In this document: positions 55,175-64,000 of the stretch, piece by piece
Layout of the letters: each line of letters starts with the position of its first letter
Position numbering within the stretch: position 1 is the first letter of the stretch
Notes under the pieces: generated by a model
What the model saw: the letters and a program-made list of their open reading frames with translations, nothing else
Database searches by the model: none
What the model was told of the DNA's origin: nothing
Assembly: GCF_020905335.1 (NCBI RefSeq)
Contig: NZ_JAJJMN010000002.1
Location: forward strand, 930,001 to 994,000
Source: Flavobacterium lipolyticum
GTDB lineage: Bacteria > Bacteroidota > Bacteroidia > Flavobacteriales > Flavobacteriaceae
Length of the DNA stretch: 64,000 nucleotides
Direction: 5' to 3'
Made by a program: the position numbers and the translations under genes

Positions 55175-56197
55175 ATGGAAATAGGAATTGACAGTTTCGC
55201 TTCGGCGATGTATGGAGACCACAATACCTTAAGCAGTGTTGATGCAATGGAACAGCTGCTGCAAAGAATCGAGCTGGCAGATCAGGCCGGACTTAATGTT
55301 TTTGGAATTGGTGAACATCATAAAAAAGAATTTTTAGATTCGGCAACTGCTGTGATTTTAAGTGCTGCGGCGGCGCGAACCAAACGCATTCGATTGTCAA
55401 GTGCCGTTTCGGTTCTAAGTGCTGCCGATCCGGTAAGAGTTTATCAAAATTTTGCAACACTTGATTTAATTTCAAAAGGAAGAGCCGAAATTGTAGTAGG
55501 CCGTGGGTCTTCCATTGAAGCTTACCCCCTTTTTGGTTTTAATCTGAATGATTACGATGAACTTTTTAAAGAAAAATTAGACCTCTTACTTCAAATTAGA
55601 GACAATGAATTTGTGACCTGGTCGGGAAAATTTCGCCCTTCCATAAATAATCTTCCGGTTTATCCCAGAGCTTTGCAGGAAAAACTTCCTATTTGGTTGG
55701 GTGTTGGCGGAACTCCTGAATCGTTTATCCGGGCCGGATCTTTAGGACTTCCTTTGATGGTCGCAGTTATTGGTGGTCAGACTCATCGTTTTCGTCCTTT
55801 AGTTGATTTGTATCGTGAAGCAGGGAAAGCAGCCGGTTATCTGCCCGAAGAACTTCAGGTAGGTTTACATTCACCCGGATTTGCAGCAAGCACTACCGCA
55901 AAAGCCATCGAAGAATATTATCCCGGTTATGCTGAACTTTGGACAAAATTAGGTCTGGAACGCGGTTGGCCGCCCGTGACCAGAGCCAAATTTGACGGAT
56001 TGATTGACGATCAGGGTGTACTGATTGTGGGAGATCCGGAACGCATTGCTGATAAAATTTTGCGTCACAGCGAATCTCTTGGCGGTATTTCAAGATTCAC
56101 CTTTCAAATGGACAATGCAGGTCTCACGCACACACAACTCATGAATGCGATCGAACTTATAGGAGCAAAAGTAATTCCGCTTATTAGTAAAGGGTAG
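55175..56197 (+). CDS. LLM class flavin-dependent oxidoreductase
   Basis: A 340-residue bacterial-luciferase-like TIM barrel. The signatures include FGIGEHHKKEF (about 44-54), RIRLSSAVSVLSAADPVRVYQNFATLDLISKGRAEIVVGRGS (in several strands, about 70-112; loop ISKGRAEIVVGRG), and QEKLPIWLGVGGTPES. These enzymes use FMN to oxidise small organic compounds; no specific substrate can be assigned. It is a single gene between repeat elements. Confidence 0.9.
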   Translation: MEIGIDSFASAMYGDHNTLSSVDAMEQLLQRIELADQAGLNVFGIGEHHKKEFLDSATAVILSAAAARTKRIRLSSAVSVLSAADPVRVYQNFATLDLISKGRAEIVVGRGSSIEAYPLFGFNLNDYDELFKEKLDLLLQIRDNEFVTWSGKFRPSINNLPVYPRALQEKLPIWLGVGGTPESFIRAGSLGLPLMVAVIGGQTHRFRPLVDLYREAGKAAGYLPEELQVGLHSPGFAASTTAKAIEEYYPGYAELWTKLGLERGWPPVTRAKFDGLIDDQGVLIVGDPERIADKILRHSESLGGISRFTFQMDNAGLTHTQLMNAIELIGAKVIPLISKG

Positions 56198-56252
56198 TTT
56201 TTTACCACAGATTGTACCGATTAAAAGATTTTCTTATTTCGTAATAACAAAT

Positions 56253-56285
56253 AAACCCAACAGATTGTAAAAATCTGTTGGGTTT
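56253..56285. terminator. 33-bp hairpin, second copy
   Basis: AAACCCAACAGATT pairs fully with AATCTGTTGGGTTT around a five-base loop. Compared with the copies at 54972 and 60242 several stem positions changed on both sides together. It lies between the convergent LLM and siderophore-receptor genes. Confidence 0.88.
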
Positions 56286-56344
56286 ACTTTTAAACACTTA
56301 GAACCTTAGCACCTCAGTACCTTAGCTTCTTAGAACCTAAAAAA

Positions 56345-58735
56345 TTAAAACTTATACGTTACCCCCACTCTAAAATTTCTTGGTGCTTCTGTTTGCCAAT
56401 AGTAAGCAGAAAGCCATTCATAGTAAGATCCACTGTACAGGTATTTGTCCAGAATATTAAACACATTTGCTGTAACCTTAAACTTCCCGGTTTCATAAGA
56501 TAAACCTCCATCCAGTTTAAAATAGTTGGGTAAGCTGATACCTCCTACACTCCAACTGTCCGTTTGACGGCCTGCAAGATAAGTCCCTCCTATAGAAGCC
56601 CCCAGTCCTTTTAACTTTCCGCTTTGAATGCTGTAGTTCAACCACGCATTTGCACTATGCTTAGCAAATCCCGGTACAACTGAACCCACCGTTATTTTTG
56701 GAATAACCGAACTTGTTACTATAGATTCTGTAAAAGCATAATTAGCAACAAGATTAAGTCCGTCTAATAACCTTCCTCTAATGTCAAATTCAATACCCTC
56801 CGCTCTTTTCTCTCCCAAAACAATTTTATAAATATCATTTGGTCCGTTCGTTGGATCGGCAGCAAGTTCATTCTGTTTTACGATTCTATAAGCTGCTAAT
56901 GTAGTACTCCACGATCCGTCAAACCAATCTTTCTTAATTCCAAATTCCACATTATTTCCGGTTATCGGTTTTACCTGATCACCATTTTTAATAATTCCGG
57001 ACTGCGGTATAAATGCCTGATCGTACAAACCATAAAGAGCTAAATTATCGGTCACCGAATAACTAAATCCTACACGTGGTGTAATATGACTATCAGATTC
57101 AATTGTTCCCCAACTGTTTTGGCTAATCCAGGTATATCGTGCTGCAAGAGTCAATCTCAATTTATTCTCAAAGAAACCAAGTTCATCCTGAATATAACCT
57201 GCTGCGTATTCTTGTGTTAATTTACCACCAGCTCTGACTGAAAGCGGTGTTGTACGATTGAAAACGGGAAAACCGTTAGAAGGCGTCCCGTAATTTGGAT
57301 TGTAAACATTAAATGGATTTGCAGCTGTATCAAGATCATGAGACTGTCCCCAATCTGCCATATAATCTTTACTTCCTAAATCTACACCACTTAGTATTTT
57401 ATGTGTAACAGCTCCTGTATTGAACTTCCCGTTTACGAATACCTGACCTAAATACATATTACTTTCTGCATCCCAGATACCCACATTTCTAATAATGTTG
57501 CCTTTACCAAGGGTATTTTCACTTGAGCCAACGCTGGCAGGCCATGAACTGTACCCTTGCTGAATGTATTTGAAATAAGAAGTTTGTGCTGTCAGTTTCC
57601 AGTTGTCATCAAACTTGTGCTCAAACATAAGATATCCGCTATGATCCTGAATATTAGTATCCGGTATACCCGGTTGTGTCAAAGTAAATCCAACCGGTAA
57701 TGTGGCATATCCTTCAGCTTTAGGTCCAAAGACATAATAAGATCCTACCTCAGTCATGTTGGCATACTGAAAGTTGTACTCTGCTGTAATTTTTGTTTTA
57801 TCATCAACCTGATACGTGATTACCGGAGCAATTACATAGCGGTTATTGTGTTCAAATGCACGATGCGCACCTCTGTTTTGGGCAGCAGCATTAAAACGAT
57901 ACAATAGCTTTCCTTTTTTATCCAGTTTCCCATCAAGATCGATACTCGCTCTGTAAAAATCATAGCTTCCCGCCATTACACTGGCTTCTCCTTTTGTAAT
58001 TCCGGTTGGTTTTTTAGTCACTACGTTATACAAACCACTTGGATCACCAACGGAAAGCATAAATCCTGCAGGTCCTTTCACAAACTCAATATGATCTACA
58101 AAACTCATATCTTCCGTAAGCGGTCCCCAGGAAGAAGAAACTACGTTGAAACCATTACGGAACGCCTGAACCTGTGAACCACGCATTTTTATATTCGTAT
58201 ACAAATCTCCCCAGTGCTCAGAACGTATTGCCCCACTCACATTTCGAATTACTCCGTCACTCATACTTACAATCTGTTGATCTTTTAATGTCTGACCACT
58301 CACAATCTGAATATTTTGTGGAATTTCCAATACAGGTGTTTGAAGACGTAAGGATAAAGAAGGCTTGTCTTGCTTGTATTTGTTTTTAGTAATCACCACT
58401 TCGTCCAAATCTTCCTGGCTCTCCGAAAGCATGAAGTTTTTAGTTGTCGTTTGCTTTGATGTCACTGTAATTCTGTCTTCAACGGGACGAATTCCAACTG
58501 CACTAATGCTGATGGTATAACTGGCAGGTTTAACATTTTTAATTTCGTACTGTCCGTGTTCGTTCGTAATAGCACTGTACCTTGTTCCTCTAAGAGCAAC
58601 AGCAACATTTTCTGCCGGCACATTTCCGGTTAAGGAAACTCTTCCGATTACTTTTCCGTGTTCCTGCCCCATCATCACTAATGAGTTTAGGAAAATCAGA
58701 AAAAATAAAACTTTTTTTATTCTCATGGTATTCAT
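56345..58735 (-). CDS. TonB-dependent siderophore receptor
   Basis: A 796-residue receptor: signal peptide (VMMGQ, about residue 24), carboxypeptidase-like domain (about 27-110), then a siderophore-type plug (about 125-240: PQNIQIVSGQTLKDQQ, VKGPAGFMLSVGDPSGLYNVV) and a barrel ending in VGVTYKF. The plug wording matches the siderophore receptor group rather than SusC. The promoter at 58767-58819 carries a Fur-like box, consistent with iron starvation control. Confidence 0.92.
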   Translation of the reverse strand: MNTMRIKKVLFFLIFLNSLVMMGQEHGKVIGRVSLTGNVPAENVAVALRGTRYSAITNEHGQYEIKNVKPASYTISISAVGIRPVEDRITVTSKQTTTKNFMLSESQEDLDEVVITKNKYKQDKPSLSLRLQTPVLEIPQNIQIVSGQTLKDQQIVSMSDGVIRNVSGAIRSEHWGDLYTNIKMRGSQVQAFRNGFNVVSSSWGPLTEDMSFVDHIEFVKGPAGFMLSVGDPSGLYNVVTKKPTGITKGEASVMAGSYDFYRASIDLDGKLDKKGKLLYRFNAAAQNRGAHRAFEHNNRYVIAPVITYQVDDKTKITAEYNFQYANMTEVGSYYVFGPKAEGYATLPVGFTLTQPGIPDTNIQDHSGYLMFEHKFDDNWKLTAQTSYFKYIQQGYSSWPASVGSSENTLGKGNIIRNVGIWDAESNMYLGQVFVNGKFNTGAVTHKILSGVDLGSKDYMADWGQSHDLDTAANPFNVYNPNYGTPSNGFPVFNRTTPLSVRAGGKLTQEYAAGYIQDELGFFENKLRLTLAARYTWISQNSWGTIESDSHITPRVGFSYSVTDNLALYGLYDQAFIPQSGIIKNGDQVKPITGNNVEFGIKKDWFDGSWSTTLAAYRIVKQNELAADPTNGPNDIYKIVLGEKRAEGIEFDIRGRLLDGLNLVANYAFTESIVTSSVIPKITVGSVVPGFAKHSANAWLNYSIQSGKLKGLGASIGGTYLAGRQTDSWSVGGISLPNYFKLDGGLSYETGKFKVTANVFNILDKYLYSGSYYEWLSAYYWQTEAPRNFRVGVTYKF

Positions 58736-58766
58736 TATTATTTTTTATTGGTTTTTATTTCGCTGG

Positions 58767-58819
58767 CAAAAGTAAGGGCTAAAACATTTTTTTGCAAATT
58801 ATTTTTAATTATTCTAAAT
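58767..58819 (-). promoter_or_regulatory. Promoter with Fur-like palindrome
   Basis: Reading leftward: TTTG (58798-58795), 20 bases, TACTTTTG (58774-58767), an ideal Bacteroidota promoter. Directly upstream lies ATTTTTAAT-T-ATTCTAAAT (58801-58819), a 19-base palindrome with 7 of 9 arm positions paired, of the size and type of Fur boxes. The RNA start lies about 25 bases before the receptor ATG. Confidence 0.6.
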
Positions 58820-58937
58820 AAATATAATTAAAAACCAAATCCTTGAATATCACCTCAAGACCTATCATTTTGGATTATAAAATCATCAATAGTAAATAAC
58901 TCTGCTTATCTTTAAGGACAAAAACACAATCTCAATT

Positions 58938-60218
58938 ATGAATCACACTAACACAATCAAAAAAGTAGCTATTGTGGGATACAACCGTATTCCGTTTGCA
59001 AGAGCTAATACTGCCTACGCCGAAGTTGGAAATCAACAAATGATGACCGCTGCTCTTGATGGTCTTGTCACCCAATACAATCTGAAAGGAAAATTAATCG
59101 GTGAAGTTGCCGGAGGGGCCGTAATCAAACATACTTACGACAATAATCTAATGAGGGAATGTGTCCTGAAAACAACACTAGATCCCGCTACTCCTGCCTG
59201 CGACTTGCAGCAGGCCTGTGATACCGGAATCGAAAGTGCTATTTATATTGCCAACAAAATTGCATTGGGACAAATTGAATGCGGAATTGCCGGAGGTGTT
59301 GATTCTATAAGTGATATTCCGATGGCGGTGAGCGATAAACTTCGGAAAATTCTACTCCATGTCAGAAATGCAAAATCAATTACCGAAAAAATAAAGTTCT
59401 TTCTAAAAATTCGCCCTGGAGATTTGGCCCCGCTGGTTCCCAAGAATGAAGAAGTTCAAACCGGACTTTCAATGGGAGGTCACACCGAAATCACTGCCAA
59501 ACATTACAAAATCTCTCGCGAAGATCAGGACAACTTTGCGCTTAAAAGTCATCTGAATATGGCGAAAGCATACGATGACGGCTTTTTTGACGATATGATT
59601 ACTCCCTTCCACGGACTTGACAGGGACAATAATTTAAGAAAAGACAGTACGCTGGAAAAATTGGCCAGGCTAAAACCTGCCTTCGACAAAATCAATGGAA
59701 CCTTAACTGCAGGAAATTCAACTCCGCTAACCGATGGCGCTTCCTGCATTCTTTTAGCCAGTGAGGAATGGGCAAAAGAACATGATCTGCCCATTTTAGC
59801 TTACATCACCTTTGCTGAAATTGCTGCCATCGAATATGTCAAAAACCAGCAGAACCTTTTATTGGCTCCTTTGTTTGCTGTCAGCCGCATGCTTGATAAA
59901 GCAAGTTTGGCCTTACAGGATTTTGATTATTACGAAATTCACGAAGCTTTTGCCGCTCAGGTTTTGGCCACTCTGAAAATCTGGGAAAGCCCCGAGCTAA
60001 GTGCTCAAATTGGACTTCCTAAAACCCTAGGAGCAATCGATCGCGAAAAACTAAATGTGAAAGGAAGCAGTCTTGCAGCAGCACATCCCTTTGCTGCCAC
60101 AGGAGGTCGTATCATTGGTGTTATGGCTAAACTGTTAAACGAAAAAGGATCCGGACGCGGACTAATTTCAATCTGCGCCGCCGGAGGACAAGGCGTGACC
60201 ATGATAATCGAAAAATAA
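58938..60218 (+). CDS. Acetyl-CoA acyltransferase (thiolase), FadI-like
   Basis: A 426-residue thiolase. The nucleophile Cys94 sits in QQACDTGIES, the acid/base His in YYEIHEAF (about 334-341) and HPFAATGGR (about 388-396), and the second catalytic Cys413 in ICAAGGQG. Length and N-terminal wording (VGYNRIPFARANTAYAEVGNQ) resemble FadI. It cleaves 3-ketoacyl-CoA in beta-oxidation, or condenses acetyl-CoA in reverse. The gene is alone; no hydratase/dehydrogenase partner (FadJ) is adjacent. Confidence 0.92.
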   Translation: MNHTNTIKKVAIVGYNRIPFARANTAYAEVGNQQMMTAALDGLVTQYNLKGKLIGEVAGGAVIKHTYDNNLMRECVLKTTLDPATPACDLQQACDTGIESAIYIANKIALGQIECGIAGGVDSISDIPMAVSDKLRKILLHVRNAKSITEKIKFFLKIRPGDLAPLVPKNEEVQTGLSMGGHTEITAKHYKISREDQDNFALKSHLNMAKAYDDGFFDDMITPFHGLDRDNNLRKDSTLEKLARLKPAFDKINGTLTAGNSTPLTDGASCILLASEEWAKEHDLPILAYITFAEIAAIEYVKNQQNLLLAPLFAVSRMLDKASLALQDFDYYEIHEAFAAQVLATLKIWESPELSAQIGLPKTLGAIDREKLNVKGSSLAAAHPFAATGGRIIGVMAKLLNEKGSGRGLISICAAGGQGVTMIIEK

Positions 60219-60241
60219 TTATTCCTATCGTTACAAACAAC

Positions 60242-60274
60242 AAACCGGACAGGTTACTAAAACCTGTCCGGTTT
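60242..60274. terminator. 33-bp hairpin, third copy, terminator of the thiolase gene
   Basis: AAACCGGACAGGTT pairs fully with AACCTGTCCGGTTT around a five-base loop, followed by ATTGTTT, 23 bases after the thiolase stop. Confidence 0.9.
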
Positions 60275-60364
60275 ATTGTTTAAAAAAATTAAAACTGTAA
60301 CAAAATCAAAATAAAAGTCTCTATAGTATAAAAAACGCTAATCCATTAATCCAAACCTTACTAC

Positions 60365-61465
60365 ATGAGAACTTTAAAACTTACCACTTTACTCATTTTC
60401 ACTTTCTTTTCATTTTCGAAAATAAATGCTCAGACCACTCCAAACGACAGCATAAAACTGAATTACACTAAAATCTACTCGCTGGCTTTAGATGGGAATC
60501 CAAAATCAGCTTTGCCACTATTGGAAATCGATCCCAATAAAAAGATAGCTGATAAAGACTTAAAATTCAAAACCAACTTTGAAAACCGATTTAAGTTTGC
60601 AGAAGACAAAAGTGATTTTCTGGAAACGCGAAAATCAAAAATAGATCCGTTATTAAAGATTTACAGAGATTACTGGCGTTTCTCTTTCTTAAACAAAGAA
60701 AAGAAAACCGATACACTGATCCTAAAAAACGTTTCGAATTTTCTTAAAACGAATTTTCCATCTGCTAAAAACCTGACGCTTAACGAAGACAGCATCAATG
60801 TCTATCAAAAAAAATACATCGCAAGTTTAGGTTATCATACGACCGGATTTGGAAAAACGGGAGGTTTATATGACTTACTGGTTTGGAAAACAGAAAAAGA
60901 CACCATCTATAAAGTTACCTATGATGGAAAAGAAACTCCAATTAAAATCTATTTTATGGACGATTTTGTCACCCTGGGCTGGAGCGAATATGCTACTTTG
61001 GGACGCTATTATCCTGCGGGCTGGGCCACAAAAGAAGCTTTGTTTTGCGTAAAAAAAGCCTATGACTTAAAATCCGAAAACTTTAGAGTTAGCTACATTG
61101 GTCATGAAGGGAGACACTTTGCCGATTATAAACTATTCCCAAAATTAAAAGGTGTCGGTTCTGCCGATCTGGAATACAGAGGCAAATTAACTGAAGTTTC
61201 TCTTTATTCTCAGGAAGGTCTGCTGAAACGATTGCAGTTTTTTATCAATACCGGAAACTATGATAGCGATAATGGTCATTCAATTGCCGCTTATTGCGTG
61301 ATAAGAGATTTATCAAGAGTTTTGTTTGGAAACGATTTCGAAAAGGACATCAACAAATGGAAAGCAATTCCGGCAAGCAAAATAAATGAAGCTGCTGCTA
61401 AACTGCTGGCCGAAAATACAAAGGCACTTGAGAAAATCCCGAATGTTGAAAAATTCATCAAATAG
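60365..61465 (+). CDS. Secreted protein with HExxH motif, putative metallopeptidase
   Basis: A 366-residue exported protein (signal peptide ends KINAQ, about residue 23). The first half is helical. The second half holds HEGRH at 247-251 (YIGHEGRHFADYK) with Glu270 and Glu277 as candidate third ligands 19-26 residues on, a zincin-like arrangement, plus WSEYATLGRYYPAGW. No further match to a named peptidase family is seen, and the HExxH could be structural. It is a single gene. Confidence 0.7.
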   Translation: MRTLKLTTLLIFTFFSFSKINAQTTPNDSIKLNYTKIYSLALDGNPKSALPLLEIDPNKKIADKDLKFKTNFENRFKFAEDKSDFLETRKSKIDPLLKIYRDYWRFSFLNKEKKTDTLILKNVSNFLKTNFPSAKNLTLNEDSINVYQKKYIASLGYHTTGFGKTGGLYDLLVWKTEKDTIYKVTYDGKETPIKIYFMDDFVTLGWSEYATLGRYYPAGWATKEALFCVKKAYDLKSENFRVSYIGHEGRHFADYKLFPKLKGVGSADLEYRGKLTEVSLYSQEGLLKRLQFFINTGNYDSDNGHSIAAYCVIRDLSRVLFGNDFEKDINKWKAIPASKINEAAAKLLAENTKALEKIPNVEKFIK

Positions 61466-61481
61466 TACTTACAGAAGGTAT

Positions 61482-61686
61482 GAAAAACACTTAACCCATA
61501 GAAACATAGATTTATATATTCAATACGTAAAGGAAACTTATTTCCTTCACATAGGATTTCCTAACTAATTGAAACAAAACACACCATTCCAATTAGAAAA
61601 TCTATGTTTCCAGGTGTTTAATAATAATCAAAAAAAAATCTGCCAAATCTGCGTGAAAAACACTTAACCCATAGAAACATAGATTT
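61482..61686. repeat. CATAGAAACATAGATTT element, two direct copies and one inverted
   Basis: A 32-base word (starting GAAAAACACTTAACCC and ending ACATAGATTT) is present unchanged at 61482-61513 and 61655-61686. Between them an inverted arm, AAATCTATGTTTCCAGGTG, lies at 61598-61616. The element fills most of the 382-base gap between the HExxH protein and sdhA; nothing else is seen there apart from an AAATTTGTG stretch near 61815 that could be a promoter. Confidence 0.85.
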
Positions 61687-61847
61687 GTATGCTAAGCTCC
61701 TAACCCAATTATTTTGAATTGCAATATACCGTTCAAATAATAGTTTTTTCTTTACAAAAAATCATTTTTTTATAGTAAATTAGACCTCCTTTTAAATCAA
61801 GTCACTTATAAAATTTGTGTATAAATTCATTTTAAACTAAAATAAAA

Positions 61848-63758
61848 ATGATTGACTCCAAAATACCCGAAGGTCCACTAGCCGATAAATGGAATAATTA
61901 CAAAGCAAAAGCAAGGCTTGTAAATCCAGCCAACAGAAAAAAACTGAACGTTATTGTTGTTGGAACCGGACTTGCAGGTGCATCCTGCGCAGCGTCTCTG
62001 GCTGAACAGGGTTATACTATTCAATCGTTTTGTTTTCAGGATTCTGCCCGACGTGCCCACTCTGTGGCGGCACAGGGAGGAGTTAACGCTGCAAAAAACT
62101 ACAAAAACGATGGCGACAGTACTTTCAGAATGTTTTATGATACCATCAAAGGTGGTGATTTCAGATCCCGGGAAGCCAATGTATATCGTTTGGCTGAATG
62201 TTCCGCACATTTGATCGACCATGCTGTGGCGCAAGGCGTTCCTTTTGCCAGAGAATATGCCGGATATTTAAACAACAGATCTTTTGGAGGCGTTCAGGTT
62301 TCAAGAACCTTCTACGCACGCGGACAAACCGGCCAGCAGCTTTTATTAGGTGCTTATCAGGGATTGTTGCGTCAGGTATCCTTAGGAAAAGTAACCATGC
62401 ACACCCGTCATGAAATGCTGGAATTAGTAATTATTGATGGAAAAGCAAAAGGCATTATAGCCCGAAATCTCGAAACAGGAGCTTTAGAACGTCATGTTGC
62501 CGATGCCGTTGTACTGGCTTCGGGAGGCTACGGAAAAGTATATTATCTTTCTACACTGGCTATGGGCTGCAACAGTTCTGCCATCTGGCGAGCACATAAA
62601 AAAGGCGCTTATATGGCCGGAGTAAGCTGGATTCAGTTCCACCCTACCTCACTTCCACAACACGGAGCCAACCAATCTAAACTCACTTTAATGTCAGAAT
62701 CATTGCGGAACGATGGTCGGATCTGGGTTCCGAAAAAAGCCGAGGACGCACGAAATCCCAATACCATTCCCGAAGAAGAACGTGATTATTATCTCGAACG
62801 TCGTTACCCCTCTTTTGGAAATCTGGCACCACGTGATATTTCATCGCGTGCAGCTAAGGAACGGATTGATGCCGGACATGGTGTCGGACCAATGAAAAAC
62901 GCTATTTATCTCGACTTTGCAGATGCTATAAAAGCACAGGGGAAAAATACTATTGAAGCCAAATACAGTAATCTGTTTGCCATGTATGAAAAAATTACCG
63001 GTATCAACGCTTACAAAGAACCTATGCTAATTTCTCCCGCGGCCCATTTTACTATGGGTGGACTTTGGGTCGATTATGAATTAATGACCAGTATTCCCGG
63101 GCTATTTGCTTTGGGGGAAGCCAATTTTGCCGATCATGGCGCTAACAGACTCGGAGCGAATTCTTTGCTTCAGGCTTGCGTAGACGGCTATTTTATTGCT
63201 CCGTATACGATTCCGAATTATTTGGCTGGAGAATTAAACGCTCCAAAAGCAACCATCGACCACCCCGCTTTTGAAGAAGCCGAAAAATCCGTGAGAACGC
63301 AGCTCGATCGTTTTTTAAATAGCAAAGGCACACTTTCAACCGATCACTTTCATAAAAAAATTGGACGATTACTTTATGAAAAATGTGGTCTTTCGAGAAG
63401 CAAAGAAAAACTGGAAGAAGCCATCGAAGATATAAAAGCCCTGAAAGCTTCTTTTGAAAAAGATTTACTGATTACCGGAGATGATACCTTAAACAGTGAA
63501 CTCGAAAAAGCCGGAAGAATTGCCGATTATATAGAACTGGCCGAATTAATGTGTTACGATGCTTTACAAAGAGAAGAATCCTGTGGAGCTCACTTTCGCG
63601 AAGAATACCAAACTACCGATGGTGAAGCAGTTCGAAATGATAATGATTTCTGCTATGTTTCAGCATGGGAATGGAAAGGGGAAGCCAAACCGCCTGAATT
63701 ACACAAAGAGCCCCTCGTATTTGAATCGGTTGAACTTGCAGTAAGAAGTTACAAATAA
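61848..63758 (+). CDS. sdhA: Succinate dehydrogenase/fumarate reductase flavoprotein subunit
   Basis: A 636-residue flavoprotein that oxidises succinate or reduces fumarate. FAD-binding [16 protein letters not shown] (about 35-50), His71 in [11 protein letters not shown] as the covalent FAD site, and the active-site stretch [15 protein letters not shown] (about 284-298) and [13 protein letters not shown] (about 424-436) are all present. It is shorter than the usual ~665-residue Bacteroidota SdhA and has many substitutions compared with the common form I remember, so it may be a second, divergent copy. No sdhC-like cytochrome b gene precedes it. It is followed after 17 bases by sdhB. Confidence 0.93.
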   Translation: MIDSKIPEGPLADKWNNYKAKARLVNPANRKKLNVIVVGTGLAGASCAASLAEQGYTIQSFCFQDSARRAHSVAAQGGVNAAKNYKNDGDSTFRMFYDTIKGGDFRSREANVYRLAECSAHLIDHAVAQGVPFAREYAGYLNNRSFGGVQVSRTFYARGQTGQQLLLGAYQGLLRQVSLGKVTMHTRHEMLELVIIDGKAKGIIARNLETGALERHVADAVVLASGGYGKVYYLSTLAMGCNSSAIWRAHKKGAYMAGVSWIQFHPTSLPQHGANQSKLTLMSESLRNDGRIWVPKKAEDARNPNTIPEEERDYYLERRYPSFGNLAPRDISSRAAKERIDAGHGVGPMKNAIYLDFADAIKAQGKNTIEAKYSNLFAMYEKITGINAYKEPMLISPAAHFTMGGLWVDYELMTSIPGLFALGEANFADHGANRLGANSLLQACVDGYFIAPYTIPNYLAGELNAPKATIDHPAFEEAEKSVRTQLDRFLNSKGTLSTDHFHKKIGRLLYEKCGLSRSKEKLEEAIEDIKALKASFEKDLLITGDDTLNSELEKAGRIADYIELAELMCYDALQREESCGAHFREEYQTTDGEAVRNDNDFCYVSAWEWKGEAKPPELHKEPLVFESVELAVRSYK

Positions 63759-63775
63759 TCAAAAGTTGAAGAAAT

Positions 63776-64000
63776 ATGAAACTTTCTCTTAAAATATGGC
63801 GGCAATCTGATAGTTCCTCTAAAGGAAAAATGACCGATTATGAAATAGATGCGGTTTCAGAACATATGTCTTTTCTAGAAATGCTCGATCTTTTGAATGA
63901 ATCCTTAATTCAGAAAAAAGAACGGGTTATTGAATTTGATCACGATTGTCGGGAAGGAATTTGCGGACAATGCGGTGTGATGATCAACGGAAGAGCTCAT
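63776..64000 (+). CDS. sdhB: Succinate dehydrogenase/fumarate reductase iron-sulfur subunit, partial
   Basis: The first 75 residues of the iron-sulfur subunit, cut by the window edge. The [2Fe-2S] motif CREGICGQCG (58-67) and the start LKIWRQSDSSSKGKM identify SdhB. It begins 17 bases after sdhA, so the two are one operon. Confidence 0.93.
   Translation, partial: MKLSLKIWRQSDSSSKGKMTDYEIDAVSEHMSFLEMLDLLNESLIQKKERVIEFDHDCREGICGQCGVMINGRAH

Overview
The window is AT-rich chromosomal DNA from a member of the Bacteroidota, most likely a Flavobacterium or close relative. This rests on SusC/SusD and TonB receptors with carboxypeptidase-like N-terminal domains, many lipoproteins with an SxxC-type lipobox, LytS/LytTR signalling pairs, the promoter form TTTG-N(19-20)-TAnnTTTG in front of several genes, and the near absence of Shine-Dalgarno sequences. 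I see no rRNA, tRNA, CRISPR array, prophage or insertion sequence. Both ends cut genes: a secreted protein on the left and sdhB on the right.

Layout. 1-10 kb: M16 protease, a DM13 lipoprotein/outer-membrane protein pair, OxyR, a secreted esterase, OsmC, a secreted protein of unknown function and a methyltransferase. 10.6-13.7 kb: a lone adenylation-carrier-reductase (A-T-R) megasynthase. 14-17 kb: ribB, two Crp/Fnr-type regulators each preceded by short tandem repeats, and a SugE/Gdx-type SMR exporter. 17-23 kb: a five-gene predicted metal (zinc) acquisition operon with a small His/Cys protein, a DUF4625 lipoprotein, a TonB receptor, a second DUF4625-like lipoprotein and an AztD-like lipoprotein, behind a promoter that overlaps a Zur-like palindrome. 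23-25 kb: a complex repeat region and a two-gene unit with a double-hotdog-like protein. 25-28 kb: nrdBA without an ATP-cone, with four copies of TTATCAACAG upstream. 28.6-38.6 kb: a GNAT acetyltransferase, a LytS-like kinase, a DUF5117-type metzincin and a SusC/SusD pair. 38.8-50 kb: a hybrid-free kinase/receiver pair, an intradiol dioxygenase fused to a thioredoxin-like domain, several LytTR proteins, an alpha/beta hydrolase, an outer-membrane receptor and a LytS/LytTR operon. 50-56 kb: redox enzymes around an HxlR regulator, DoxX, a TauE/SafE-DUF1634 pair and a luciferase-like oxidoreductase. 56-64 kb: a siderophore receptor behind a Fur-like box, a thiolase, a secreted HExxH protein and a sdhA-sdhB pair that lacks sdhC upstream.

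Much of the unusual content is intergenic. It includes ~135-bp tandem repeats, heptamer arrays, a 26-bp-period repeat, a 33-bp covarying hairpin used three times as a terminator, and a dispersed inverted-repeat family built on the word CATAGAAACATAGATTT. The most promising undescribed system is the metal operon, followed by the stand-alone A-T-R synthetase and the repeat-controlled nrdBA promoter. All functional names come from reading motifs by eye; no database search was run.
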